Shown here piece by piece: positions 15,847-24,108 of a stretch of DNA of 29,843 nt. The notes beneath the pieces were generated by a model. That model worked only from the letters and a program-made list of their open reading frames with translations, had not been told where the DNA came from and did not search any database. Source of the stretch: RQOF01 sp964461135 (GTDB lineage Bacteria > Calditrichota > Calditrichia > RBG-13-44-9); assembly GCA_964461135.1 (NCBI GenBank), contig CAYWTB010000055.1:1-29843 (forward strand), given 5' to 3'. The translations under genes were made by a program, and so were the position numbers. Numbering within the stretch: position 1 is the stretch's first letter; each line of letters begins with the position of its first letter.

Positions 15847-18161
15847 TTTTTCAACCCCATTTTCTTTAGTAAGGCAATGAAGCGCGGCTCCTGGCGAAGA
15901 TCATCCCAGAACGGATCGACGCTAATATAAAGCAATTCTGTTTCTCGCAGCTGACACGCTTTCTCCAGCCATTCAAATGTTTTTTCCTTATCACCGAGCT
16001 TGTAATAAATGAAGGCAATACCTAGGGAGGCAGCATATCCCTGTTGTGTAAGGCGCAGAAGATCGTCCAACACCTTAAGGGCGTCCTGCTTCCTGCCGGC
16101 CATAGCGTAGGCACGGCCGGTATATGACAGCATAAGCGGAATCCTGCCGGCAAGATTTTCTGCTATTTTGCACTCTGCAATCGCTTCATCGAATCTACCC
16201 TGCATCTCATAGACCAAAGCCAGATCTAGATGTGTCCAGGGGAAGTTCTGATCTAGAGCCAACGTATTCTGGTATTGTTCAATCGCTTCATCATATTGCC
16301 GTATCATGTAGAGAACTTCTCCTAAACTAGTGTTTATAATAAGCGAAAGCGGATCCAGACTCTGGGCCTGTTTGCTCTCGGCAAGGGCTTCGTCAAACTT
16401 GCCAAGGTACAATAGAGTGCTGGAGTACCACTGGTGAGCTGTTGGGTAATTAGGATCAAGATCAATTGCCCGCCGGAAATATTCCTCTGTACCTGCCCAG
16501 TCATAATTGCGATCCTGTGCGATTTCTCCCAATACAGTATATGCCTCTGCCAGGGAAGAATCAATTTCCAGTGCTTTCAGCGCTGTCCGCTGGGCGTTGG
16601 CAAACCACTCTTCGGACAGAATTCCGTACGACGGTATTAGTACGTATGCCGAAGCCAGGCCGGCATATGCTAAGGCATAGCCGGGATCCTTCTCGATCGC
16701 CTGTTTGAAATAGACGATTGCCGTCTTCACGTCGTCCAACCGCCTCTTGTTCCAGTAGAACCGTCCTTTGAGATAAAGTTCATAGGCTTCGGTGTTTTCG
16801 GTCTGTTTCTTCTCGATCCGTTCTTTTTCCCCGGAAGAAAGCTTCGACTGCAAGGCTGCAGCGATTTTTTGGGCAACATCGCTCTGCACAGCAAAAATCT
16901 GAGTCATCTCTTTATCATAGGTGTCCGCCCACAGATGCCCTTCGTTTCGGGCATCGATCAACTGCGCAACTATCCGCAGCTGATTCCCGGCATGACGGAC
17001 ACTTCCTTCAAGTACGGTTCCCACATCCAGTTCCTTACCGATCTCACGAATGTTCTTGTTTACTCCTTTGTATTGCATCACCGAAGTTCGTGAAATGACT
17101 TTGAGATCAGCGATTTTCGATAACTGGGCAATGATATCATCGGTGACGCCATCGCTGAAATACTCATCCTCTTTGCTGTCGCTCAGATTCTTGAAAGGTA
17201 ATACAGCGATTGATTTCTGGTTTGGGGCCGGTGGTGCTGAACGGGGGTAGAAAAGATAAATACAAATCAATATTAGGATTAACAGCACACCTGCACCTAT
17301 CCAGGGCCACTTGCTTGTCTTTCTTGTAATTTCATTACTATCTGATTTATCCTGTCGTAAGGACTTCAGATCGGATATTATTTCCTCGACCTGCTGATAG
17401 CGTTTATCCCGCTCTTTCTGCAATGCCCTTTGAATGGTTTTTTCTAGCAGTGGAGGAATATCCGGCCGCAGGGCGCTCGGGGCCGGTGGTTCTTCATTGA
17501 GGATGGCATAGATCAAAGCCTGCTCATACTCACTCTTAAATGGCTTCTGTCTCGTGATCATTTCAAACAGGACAACTCCCACAGACCAGATATCGGTTCG
17601 CTGATCCACCTCTTCGCCCCGGGCCTGCTCGGGTGACATATAGGCCACCGTGCCCAGGGTCGTTTCCACCTGGCTGCGGGAGTCATGACCGGCAAGCTTG
17701 GCTAAACCGAAATCAAGTATCTTGACCGTTCCCTCACGGGTAATAAAGATATTGGCAGGTTTGATGTCGCAATGAATAATCCCCTTCTCATGCGCCTTCG
17801 CCAGGCCGCTGGCCACCTGAACGGTAATCTCCAGTAGGTTTTCCAGAGTCAGCGGTCCCTGCCGGATCTTTTCCTTTAAGGATTCACCGTCATAGCAATC
17901 CATCACGATAAACATGTTTCCATCGGAGGTCTCATCGATATCATGAATATTGCAGATATTGGAGTGCTGCAGGGCAGATGCCGCCTGTGCTTCCCGGATA
18001 AAGCGTTCCTTGGCTTCCGGATCCCGGGTCAGTTCCGGGGGCAGGAATTTGAGGGCCACAGTGCGTTTGAGACGTGTATCTTCGGCTTTGTAAACCACAC
18101 CCATACCACCCTGGCCCAATTCTTCAATGATTTTATAATGGGAAATCGTCGAACCAATCAT
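15843..18161 (-). CDS. Transmembrane Ser/Thr kinase-like protein with FlgO/TolB-like and TPR domains; HRD changed to HCD (kinase F)
   Basis: 772 residues. The kinase domain has GQGGMG, VALKF lysine 38, DFG and MSPEQ, but the catalytic loop reads HCDIKPAN: Arg131 is Cys (codon TGC at 17769-17771, one transition from CGC). The catalytic Asp132 and the metal-binding Asn and Asp remain, so it should bind ATP and may be active as a non-RD kinase that does not depend on activation-loop phosphorylation. A hydrophobic helix (WIGAGVLLILILICIYLFY, near 293-313) precedes a FlgO/TolB-like domain (SIAVLPFKNLSDSKEDEYFSDG) and several TPRs (YFKQAIEKDPGYALAYAGLA, YFRRAIDLDPNYPTAHQWYS). The start ATG overlaps the stop of the small head remnant; the stop overlaps the start of kinase E. 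Confidence 0.94.
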   Translation of the reverse strand: MIGSTISHYKIIEELGQGGMGVVYKAEDTRLKRTVALKFLPPELTRDPEAKERFIREAQAASALQHSNICNIHDIDETSDGNMFIVMDCYDGESLKEKIRQGPLTLENLLEITVQVASGLAKAHEKGIIHCDIKPANIFITREGTVKILDFGLAKLAGHDSRSQVETTLGTVAYMSPEQARGEEVDQRTDIWSVGVVLFEMITRQKPFKSEYEQALIYAILNEEPPAPSALRPDIPPLLEKTIQRALQKERDKRYQQVEEIISDLKSLRQDKSDSNEITRKTSKWPWIGAGVLLILILICIYLFYPRSAPPAPNQKSIAVLPFKNLSDSKEDEYFSDGVTDDIIAQLSKIADLKVISRTSVMQYKGVNKNIREIGKELDVGTVLEGSVRHAGNQLRIVAQLIDARNEGHLWADTYDKEMTQIFAVQSDVAQKIAAALQSKLSSGEKERIEKKQTENTEAYELYLKGRFYWNKRRLDDVKTAIVYFKQAIEKDPGYALAYAGLASAYVLIPSYGILSEEWFANAQRTALKALEIDSSLAEAYTVLGEIAQDRNYDWAGTEEYFRRAIDLDPNYPTAHQWYSSTLLYLGKFDEALAESKQAQSLDPLSLIINTSLGEVLYMIRQYDEAIEQYQNTLALDQNFPWTHLDLALVYEMQGRFDEAIAECKIAENLAGRIPLMLSYTGRAYAMAGRKQDALKVLDDLLRLTQQGYAASLGIAFIYYKLGDKEKTFEWLEKACQLRETELLYISVDPFWDDLRQEPRFIALLKKMGLKK

Positions 18162-18229
18162 AGGACATTCCTGCCGCTTTCGCTGACCTTTTCAAGGATC
18201 TTGGAATGAGATATTGTCTTACCCATCAT
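18158..18229 (-). pseudogene. 23-residue kinase head remnant bridging kinases G and F
   Basis: The frame reads MMGKTISHSKILEKVSESGR, then NVL and stop. It aligns to the common head MIGKTISHYKILEKLGEGGMG, with the glycine loop destroyed (GEGGMG to SESGRN). It fits exactly between its neighbours: its ATG overlaps the TGA of kinase G (ATGATG, 18224-18229) and its TGA overlaps the ATG of kinase F (18158-18161). It is most simply a relic of a deleted kinase gene, left in place because it couples translation from G to F, or because the deletion ended at paralogous sequence. Confidence 0.75.
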
Positions 18230-20625
18230 CCCGGCACCTCAAAATGTTCCCACTCGTATTTCGCGTGTTCCATTAGTTTCTTGAATCGTTCTTCACTTCG
18301 AATATTTTCGAAGAATGAATCACATTGCAGAAGCGGATAGTTTATGAAGCCGCGATTAACCGCATTCTCCAGCCAGTCCAGCGCTTCCTCTATGGTGCCG
18401 AGGAGAGACAGCCTGGCAGCCACAATGTATGACCATTCAGCATCTCTCCGGCAGGTCTTCTGGAACTCGGGAGTCATAACATTTAATGCATCCTCTTTGT
18501 CCTTGAGGAGTGCGTATTTCAATAAGAGAGAGAAAACCGTCATCACATTGTTGCTTTTGGCGTTCCCTATCCGATCGATCACTGCTAGAGCCTTGGCTCG
18601 CTGGCCATTATAGACTAACATCCAGGCATACCGGGCCTGTGCCATGGGGCTTGTGGAATTGGCTTGATAATATATGCGGGACTGTTCAAGTGCAGGTCCG
18701 AATTGACAATCATACTGGAAGCATAGTCCCAGGATCAGATGCCACCAGGGATTCAGCGGGTCGTGGTGCTTCATTCTTTCTGTTATCGCATAAGCTTCGG
18801 ATAACTTTCCTATCAATGCATAATTGAAAGTTAGACCTGTGAGAGCCCTCAATTCGAATGGATTTGCCTCCAGGGCCTTCTTTAAGTAACGAAACTCATC
18901 ATACAAATTCTGCGGATAATCCTCATAAACACTGAGCATGCCGAGCATGGCAAGGGCGCTCGATAAGTTGGGTTTCAAAGCCAGAGCCTTCCTGGCATAT
19001 TCTTCCATCCGCTCGAGATAATCCTCCTGCCCGATTCCAATATTGGTATACTGCCAGTATGCGTATGCCATTCCCGCATAGAGCTGGGCATTATCGCCCA
19101 TGATATCGATTGCAGTCTGAAGATACGCGAACGCGCTGTCGAGGGACTTTTCATCAAAGCGCAAAATCTGACGTTCGGCCTTAAGATAGCATTCGTAGGC
19201 TTTGACATTATCAATGGGATGCTCCGAGAGCCTCTGCTCCTCTTGAGAGGTGAGCTTCAACTGCAGGGCATTCACGATGGCAGTAGAGATCTCATCCTGA
19301 ATCGTAAAGACATCCTCCAGCTGACGGTCATACGTCTCTGACCAGAGATGATACCCGTTGGCAACGTTGATGAGCTGAGCGGTGATGCGAAGTTCATTGC
19401 CCGCTTTCCGGACGCTTCCCTCCAGAACTGTCTGCACCTTAAGCTTATTGCCGACCTCCCGAATATCTTCCATCTTCCCCTTGAAGAAGAAGGCTGAGGT
19501 TCGCGCCGGCACCCTCAGAGTCTGAATATTACTCAGGCGATTAATAAGTTCCTCCGTCATCCCATCACAAAAATACTCCTGATCCTTCTGTGGACTCATA
19601 TCCAGGAACGGCATTACAGCAATCGATTTCTCTGCCGGTCCGGCCGTTCGCCACCGCAGCTGGTGAAGAACCGGAGTGACAACGATAGCAAGGATAATGA
19701 CAAACACCAATCCGTACCCCCATCGCATCCTCCATATGCGCTTCCTTTCCATCGCCTGCAAGCGTCGTGTTGTTTCAATCCCGGCTCCTACATTTTTCTC
19801 CAGGTATCGAAGATCAACAATGAGGTCTGCCGCGGTCTGATAGCGTTTTGCGGGATCTTTCTCGAGACAACGGCTGATGAGGTTATCCAGCTTTTCCGGT
19901 ATATCTGGCCTTAATGATCTGGCTGGTGGGGGGTTATCGTTCAAGATGGAATAGATCACTGCCTGCTCATATTCACCCTTAAAAGGCAACTGCCCGGTGA
20001 GCATTTGATAAAGCATCACTCCCAGCGACCAGAGGTCTGTGCGCTGATCCACTTCTTCACCTCGTGCCTGCTCGGGAGACATATAGGTTACCGTGCCGAT
20101 AGTCGTCCCAATTTTAGTGAGTCCAACCTGACCGGCCAGCTTGGCCAGACCAAAATCCAGGATTTTCGCCACTCCCTCCCCGGTAATCATTACATTGGCA
20201 GGCTTGATATCCCGATGAACCATCCCATACTCGTGTGCCTTACCCAAACCCCGGGCAACCTGAAGGGCAATATCGATCGCTTCTTCCAGTTTCATCGGCC
20301 CCCGGGAAATCTTTTCCTTCAGCGACTCACCGGCATAGCAATCCATAATAATAAAGAGTTGACCATCCTCATTTTCATCAATATCATGGATAGTGCAGAT
20401 GTTGTTATCTTGTAGAGCAGAAGCTGCCTGCGCTTCATGAATGAACCGCTTCTTGGCACCGGTGTCCAGGGTGAGTTCCGGTGGCAAAAATTTCAAGGCT
20501 ACCGTCCGCTTGAGTTTCGTGTCCTCGGCCTTGTAGACCTCCCCCATACCTCCATGGCCAAGTTTCTCTAGGATATTGTAATGCGAAATAGTTTTACCAA
20601 TTAATTTGTCCAAAGCTATCCTCAT
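18226..20625 (-). CDS. Transmembrane Ser/Thr kinase with FlgO/TolB-like and TPR domains (kinase G)
   Basis: 799 residues from the ATG at 20625. The frame is open to a TTG at 20637, but neither start has a clear ribosome binding site. It is unusual in carrying eight extra residues (MRIALDKL) before the IGKTISHY that opens the other kinases; the codon aligned with their Met is TTA, so the usual start was lost and an upstream ATG is used. The kinase has GHGGMG, VALKF lysine at about 45, HRDIKPAN, DFG and MSPEQ, all intact. After a hydrophobic helix (YGLVFVIILAIVVTPVL) come a FlgO/TolB-like domain (SIAVMPFLDMSPQKDQEYFCDG) and TPR-like repeats with a divergent C-terminal part. It is the first gene of the array and its stop overlaps the next ATG. 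Confidence 0.94.
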   Translation of the reverse strand: MRIALDKLIGKTISHYNILEKLGHGGMGEVYKAEDTKLKRTVALKFLPPELTLDTGAKKRFIHEAQAASALQDNNICTIHDIDENEDGQLFIIMDCYAGESLKEKISRGPMKLEEAIDIALQVARGLGKAHEYGMVHRDIKPANVMITGEGVAKILDFGLAKLAGQVGLTKIGTTIGTVTYMSPEQARGEEVDQRTDLWSLGVMLYQMLTGQLPFKGEYEQAVIYSILNDNPPPARSLRPDIPEKLDNLISRCLEKDPAKRYQTAADLIVDLRYLEKNVGAGIETTRRLQAMERKRIWRMRWGYGLVFVIILAIVVTPVLHQLRWRTAGPAEKSIAVMPFLDMSPQKDQEYFCDGMTEELINRLSNIQTLRVPARTSAFFFKGKMEDIREVGNKLKVQTVLEGSVRKAGNELRITAQLINVANGYHLWSETYDRQLEDVFTIQDEISTAIVNALQLKLTSQEEQRLSEHPIDNVKAYECYLKAERQILRFDEKSLDSAFAYLQTAIDIMGDNAQLYAGMAYAYWQYTNIGIGQEDYLERMEEYARKALALKPNLSSALAMLGMLSVYEDYPQNLYDEFRYLKKALEANPFELRALTGLTFNYALIGKLSEAYAITERMKHHDPLNPWWHLILGLCFQYDCQFGPALEQSRIYYQANSTSPMAQARYAWMLVYNGQRAKALAVIDRIGNAKSNNVMTVFSLLLKYALLKDKEDALNVMTPEFQKTCRRDAEWSYIVAARLSLLGTIEEALDWLENAVNRGFINYPLLQCDSFFENIRSEERFKKLMEHAKYEWEHFEVPG

Positions 20626-20637
20626 ATTCAGGACCAA

Positions 20638-21000
20638 AATAATTTATCTGACTAAAAGATATTCAGTATTTAGAATTTTAGAGGAATGGGTGCTGCAATA
20701 TTCTTTTACCGGTAAAAGCCAGCGGTGAATGAGCAGTCATTGGCGCAGTAAACCTACCTTATTACAGATAAAATTAATCATAAAGTTTAATCCGTTCAAT
20801 TTAAATCGCTGAGAATTAAATAAATTGCAAAACAGGCTGATTCAAATGAAAATATTTTTTAATAACAATGGTAAAAATCCATTGGGCCCGGATAATAAAT
20901 AAAGATGATATGCTTTGGAGCCGGAAAGATGGAATGTTATCAATGTGGAAACATCCTCCACAACATCGGGAATAGATTTAAGGCATCCTCGAGGAAAAAC
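20638..21000. promoter_or_regulatory. Leader region of the kinase array
   Basis: About 360 bases between the T9SS cargo terminator and kinase G, AT-rich, with no credible frame. It should contain the promoter for the array. No sure promoter box was found; a perfect 16-bp palindrome lies 78-93 bases before the kinase G start (listed separately). Confidence 0.5.
20703..20718. promoter_or_regulatory. Perfect 16-bp palindrome, candidate operator
   Basis: CTTTTACCGGTAAAAG is its own reverse complement, with a central ACCGGT. It has the form of a dimeric regulator site, similar in style to LacI-family operators, placed upstream of the first kinase gene. Confidence 0.4.
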
Positions 21001-21033
21001 TAAAAAAGGGGCTGTTTTTTACCAACAGCCCCT
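21001..21033 (-). terminator. Rho-independent terminator of the T9SS cargo gene
   Basis: On the minus strand, GGGGCTGTT pairs with AACAGCCCC across a short loop and is followed by TTTTTTA. It begins about 34 bases after the stop of the beta-helix gene and separates it from the kinase array. Confidence 0.9.
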
Positions 21034-21066
21034 CAGAAAAAAATAATAATTAACTGCAATATTTCT

Positions 21067-22917
21067 TTATTTCATCAGAATCAACTTGTTCTGAATCATT
21101 TTGCCGTTCACTTCCAGACGGTAGAAATAGATACCGCTGGCCGCATCAGCTGCATTCCAGGCATATTTGTGACTTCCGGCCTGTAGTTTGCCGGAAACCA
21201 GGTTGGCTACTTCCTGCCCCAGCACATTAAAGATCTTCAGGCTGACAAAGTCGTCATAGGGAAGTTCAAAACTGATGGTGGTCTGGTTATTAAAGGGATT
21301 GGGATATGAACTGACCTGGAAAGTTTTCTCCCGGTTTTCGGCAAATATCTGTTGTTCTTCATATTCCACTGCTGGTATTTCTTTAGCAAAATTGAAGAAA
21401 TTCCACCAGCCGGAAGCACCGGGACCGCCATAGGCACCCATATCGTTGCGAACGGTTCCGCGGGCCGGCAGCTGGGCATATCCGGGACGGAATACACTCT
21501 CCAGATCATTATACATGTTTTCCGGGTTACCGGCATCGATGCAGGGGGATCGGAATCCCAGAAATTGCAGCGGCCCAAACAAGCGGGGATTGACATTCAT
21601 ATTGCCGGTTCCGGTCCAGCCGCCCTTTACATCAGAATAAGTGATGTCTATGGTTCCGCTTTCAACATAAATTTCCGGACCCTCCGGTGCTTCGTTATTC
21701 CAGAGGATGGAATTCATGACTGTTGCGGCAGAATTTTTGGTATATATTCCCCCGCCCTGCAATTCTGCATAATTTTTTGAGATGGTATTATTAACGATTT
21801 TGGCAAAACTGAATAGATCACCTATCCAGCCACCGCCGCCATAGGTGGCATAGTTCTTTTCAAACAGGTTATTTTCTATGGTAGGACTACCATCCCAGAT
21901 GGCAAAACCACCACCGAAGCAGCCACCAGTACCGCTATAGGTATTGTGTGAAACAATGTTGTTTCTGAAATACAGTTCATCAGGCGGATAATCGAATACC
22001 ACTCCTGCGCCACCACTGAGATTCACTGCATTAACCTCATTGTGCTGGATGATATTATTAACATATAAACCTTTGCTTCCCAGTATCGATAATCCACCGG
22101 CATGACCGCCCAGCCAGTTAGTTGCCGTTTTACTTTGCAGGGCCTTATTATGAATGATGATGTTTCCGGACATATAAACTTCATTCGGGGGTGTGGGGTA
22201 AGACCAGGATTGAACAATTAATCCTCCCCCTCCGGCGCTCCCTTCTTCTGCCGTGACGGTATTTCGGATAAAGGTGTTATTAACGATTCTACCGGAACTG
22301 CAAAATGATGCTCCGCCGCCTCCGCTCAAAAATGAGCCGGTTACTTTATTACCTTCGAGAATATTATTCTCCAGAATGACATAGGTGGGAATCCAGGGAG
22401 GACTGCTGGCAAACCCACCACCCCAGCCAAGACCAGTAAGCCCATTTTCCGATTTATTATTGGTGATAATGTTGTGGATCACTTTGGCACCCGAAGCAAG
22501 ACAGATTACACCACCACCTTCTCTGACAATAAAAGGAGGGGTATTTTCGAAAGTCCCGGTTCCACCGGTAATGGTAAATCCGCACAGCACCGAATTGGTA
22601 TCCTCCCCCGAAGTGAAACTGACCACCGAACCCAAATCAGGATTGGAAGGCCGGCTGCCGTTAATGATGGTCTTGCGGATGTGCTTTTCCTTCTGGTCCA
22701 GATAAAATTTGCTGGCTACAATAATGGCCTTTCCCATGAAGTTGATGTTTTCGTAGTAGGTACCTTCGGCAACCAGTACCAGGTCACCGGTGGCTGCAGC
22801 CGTGATGCCGGCCTGAATGGTGGGCTGATCCCCTGGCACATGGATGATGCCTGCCCAAACAGAAGAAAAAAGAAATAAGACAAAAGAAAAAAGGCAAAAC
22901 AATAGATGTTTTGACAT
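21067..22917 (-). CDS. Secreted parallel beta-helix protein with T9SS C-terminal sorting domain
   Basis: 616 residues. The start is the ATG at 22917, preceded by AAGGGGGA six bases upstream and followed by a clear signal peptide (MSKHLLFCLFSFVLFLFSSV, then WAG). The mature part opens with HVPGDQPTIQAGITAAATGD, typical of right-handed beta-helix (PbH1/NosD-like) surface proteins. It continues with many degenerate 20-25 residue coils containing N-N-x-I/V and glycine-rich turns (GGGGWIGD, GGGFAIWDG). The last ~80 residues are a type A T9SS/FlgD-like sorting domain: SYPNPFNNQTTISFELP, then FNVLGQEVANLVSGKLQAGS, then GIYFYRL and a Lys-rich end. It should be exported by Sec, moved across the outer membrane by T9SS and attached or released. 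The ligand, perhaps a polysaccharide, is unknown. No catalytic motif was identified. Confidence 0.93.
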   Translation of the reverse strand: MSKHLLFCLFSFVLFLFSSVWAGIIHVPGDQPTIQAGITAAATGDLVLVAEGTYYENINFMGKAIIVASKFYLDQKEKHIRKTIINGSRPSNPDLGSVVSFTSGEDTNSVLCGFTITGGTGTFENTPPFIVREGGGVICLASGAKVIHNIITNNKSENGLTGLGWGGGFASSPPWIPTYVILENNILEGNKVTGSFLSGGGGASFCSSGRIVNNTFIRNTVTAEEGSAGGGGLIVQSWSYPTPPNEVYMSGNIIIHNKALQSKTATNWLGGHAGGLSILGSKGLYVNNIIQHNEVNAVNLSGGAGVVFDYPPDELYFRNNIVSHNTYSGTGGCFGGGFAIWDGSPTIENNLFEKNYATYGGGGWIGDLFSFAKIVNNTISKNYAELQGGGIYTKNSAATVMNSILWNNEAPEGPEIYVESGTIDITYSDVKGGWTGTGNMNVNPRLFGPLQFLGFRSPCIDAGNPENMYNDLESVFRPGYAQLPARGTVRNDMGAYGGPGASGWWNFFNFAKEIPAVEYEEQQIFAENREKTFQVSSYPNPFNNQTTISFELPYDDFVSLKIFNVLGQEVANLVSGKLQAGSHKYAWNAADAASGIYFYRLEVNGKMIQNKLILMK

Positions 22918-22923
22918 GGTAAA

Positions 22924-22931
22924 TCCCCCTT
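22924..22931 (-). promoter_or_regulatory. Ribosome binding site that fixes the T9SS cargo start
   Basis: AAGGGGGA on the minus strand lies six bases before the ATG at 22917. The frame is open further upstream, but this site and the signal peptide favour the inner ATG. Confidence 0.75.
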
Positions 22932-22982
22932 CTGTTTTGGTTGACACTTCTATATACAAAATCATATAACCCCAAAAGGGAC

Positions 22983-23060
22983 ATGTGGCATGGAGTAAGG
23001 ACTTCTACTCCACGCTCCACGCTCTATGCTTTTTTCCTTTGGCCTTGAGCCTTGTTCCTG
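22983..23060. repeat. Low-complexity block: small hairpin plus tandem heptamers
   Basis: TGGAGTA/TACTCCA arms around eight bases are followed by three near-copies of CTCCACG (23008-23028) and a pyrimidine-rich tract. The order, palindrome then pyrimidine-rich tract, recalls the kinase-spacer repeats, but the sequences are not clearly the same family. Confidence 0.35.
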
Positions 23061-23064
23061 CTAC

Positions 23065-23292
23065 TTATTTTATCAGTATCATCTTGCGCGTCTTCACAGA
23101 TCCCTCACTTGTCAGCCTATACAGGTACACCCCACTTGCCAAACAACTGGCATCCCTCTCATACTTTTAGGAACCGGAAAGGACTATGGTGACTCCTTAT
23201 CACGGGATGTTGAAAATTTTGAGGAATACCCTGCATGATCTTGGGAGAGTAAATTCAATAATGGTCCCCGGATTAAGTGGGTTGGGATAATT
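23065..23292 (-). pseudogene. Fossil T9SS C-terminal sorting domain (copy 1)
   Basis: Reading leftwards from 23292, one frame gives NYPNPLNPGTIIEFTLP and then FLKIFNIP, followed by two stops (TGATAA) and GVTIVLSGS. After a shift of frame, it gives YERDASCLASGVYLYRL and a Lys/Arg-rich end KTRKMILIK with a stop at 23065. Together these are the whole ~80-residue FlgD-like sorting domain in its normal order, broken by stops and one frameshift. It is a dead T9SS substrate. The intact domain at 21067 differs clearly, so this is not a simple recent copy. Confidence 0.85.
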
Positions 23293-23328
23293 TTATAACA
23301 TAGAAAATAATGAAGTTATGGAAAAGAG

Positions 23329-23975
23329 TTATTCTTTATCAGCTAAATTTGCGGGCATAAGTTTCAAAAATTCCAAATAGACCTGTAAGCGTAGTTTCTG
23401 GATGGATGGTAGATTTTGATCAACCAAACCAGAACATTTAAAGATGGTCCTGATCGTTCTGAAACAACTCCTTTGGTAAATACCACCGGTTTCCTTGTTA
23501 TCGTTTGGATTAAATAAAGTTGGTGAACTTAAAGAGGTCTTTGTTCTTTCATCTATATAGTCATCCTCACCCAAATAGGGAAATAGAAGTGGGGAATTGG
23601 CGATGCCAGTTTGCCCACTTACCAACCGAAGGTATTTTTTACTATCCTCTCTCAGTTGAAGCTGGAAATAACCGCGGACCGTTGTCCGGGGATCGGAACA
23701 GCAGAAATTACCCTCCTCCTTATCATTTTCTTTAAGGATCTTTTCAATCAGTTTTCCGGAAACTGAGGGAATTATCCCATGCTTAATCCGTTAAAATTTT
23801 TCTGGATTTTCAGAATTCTATTAAACACCGGCGCAGGCGTGGTATCATATAATGGATACTCAGTCCAAAGCCACTTTCCTGATCGGTTTATTGGTTGGTC
23901 AAACCGAAATGATCCTGCTATGAGTCTCACCGATGGGCGGAATTTGGAAATACCTGTGGAAAATTCATCATTGAT
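23329..23975 (-). pseudogene. Frameshifted relic of an unidentified gene
   Basis: Two overlapping minus-strand frames form one protein-like text. The first (23975-23772, 67 codons) includes TGISKFRPSVRLIAGSFRFD and GKWLWTEYPLYDTTPAPVF. The second (23790-23329, 153 codons) includes IIPSVSGKLIEKILKEND and SDPRTTVRGYFQLQLRED. They switch frame within the 19-base overlap at 23772-23790. Neither has an ATG in a sensible place: the first starts after a stop, the second only at a TTG (23625) or from the frameshift. I do not recognise the family. The second frame continues in phase, through two stops, into the fossil sorting domain at 23292, so the two may once have been one T9SS substrate. Confidence 0.4.
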
Positions 23976-24018
23976 TTAAGAACCGGCAAATTTTCCGGGA
24001 GTTGCTTCTCACTTCTTA

Positions 24019-24108
24019 TACTATCTTTTTGGTGACATCATAATTTTTTTGATTGGTGTCCACTAAAGTTCCATCAAAATCCCAAAATTTTCCTTTGATG
24101 TTATTATG
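24019..24108 (-). pseudogene. HAD-superfamily phosphatase fragment (motif I)
   Basis: Thirty codons between stops read KGKFWDFDGTLVDTNQKN followed by YDVTKKIV. DFDGTLVDT is the diagnostic motif I of HAD hydrolases (nucleophile Asp and general acid Asp), and the preceding hydrophobic strand is typical. No start codon is present and a TAA follows at once; no other HAD motif was found nearby. It is a broken gene. Confidence 0.7.

Noticed and set aside
20005..20415. 136-codon plus-strand frame opposite kinase G
   Set aside because: It is antisense to the conserved kinase core, and similar antisense frames appear opposite the other kinases, which explains the open length.
21352..21780. 142-codon plus-strand frame opposite the T9SS cargo gene
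   Set aside because: The minus-strand gene has a signal peptide, sorting domain, ribosome binding site and terminator; the plus frame has none of these.
23779..23979. 66-codon plus-strand frame (starts MLNPLKFF)
   Set aside because: It is antisense to the frameshifted minus-strand relic, which reads more like protein and fits the fossil sorting domain downstream.
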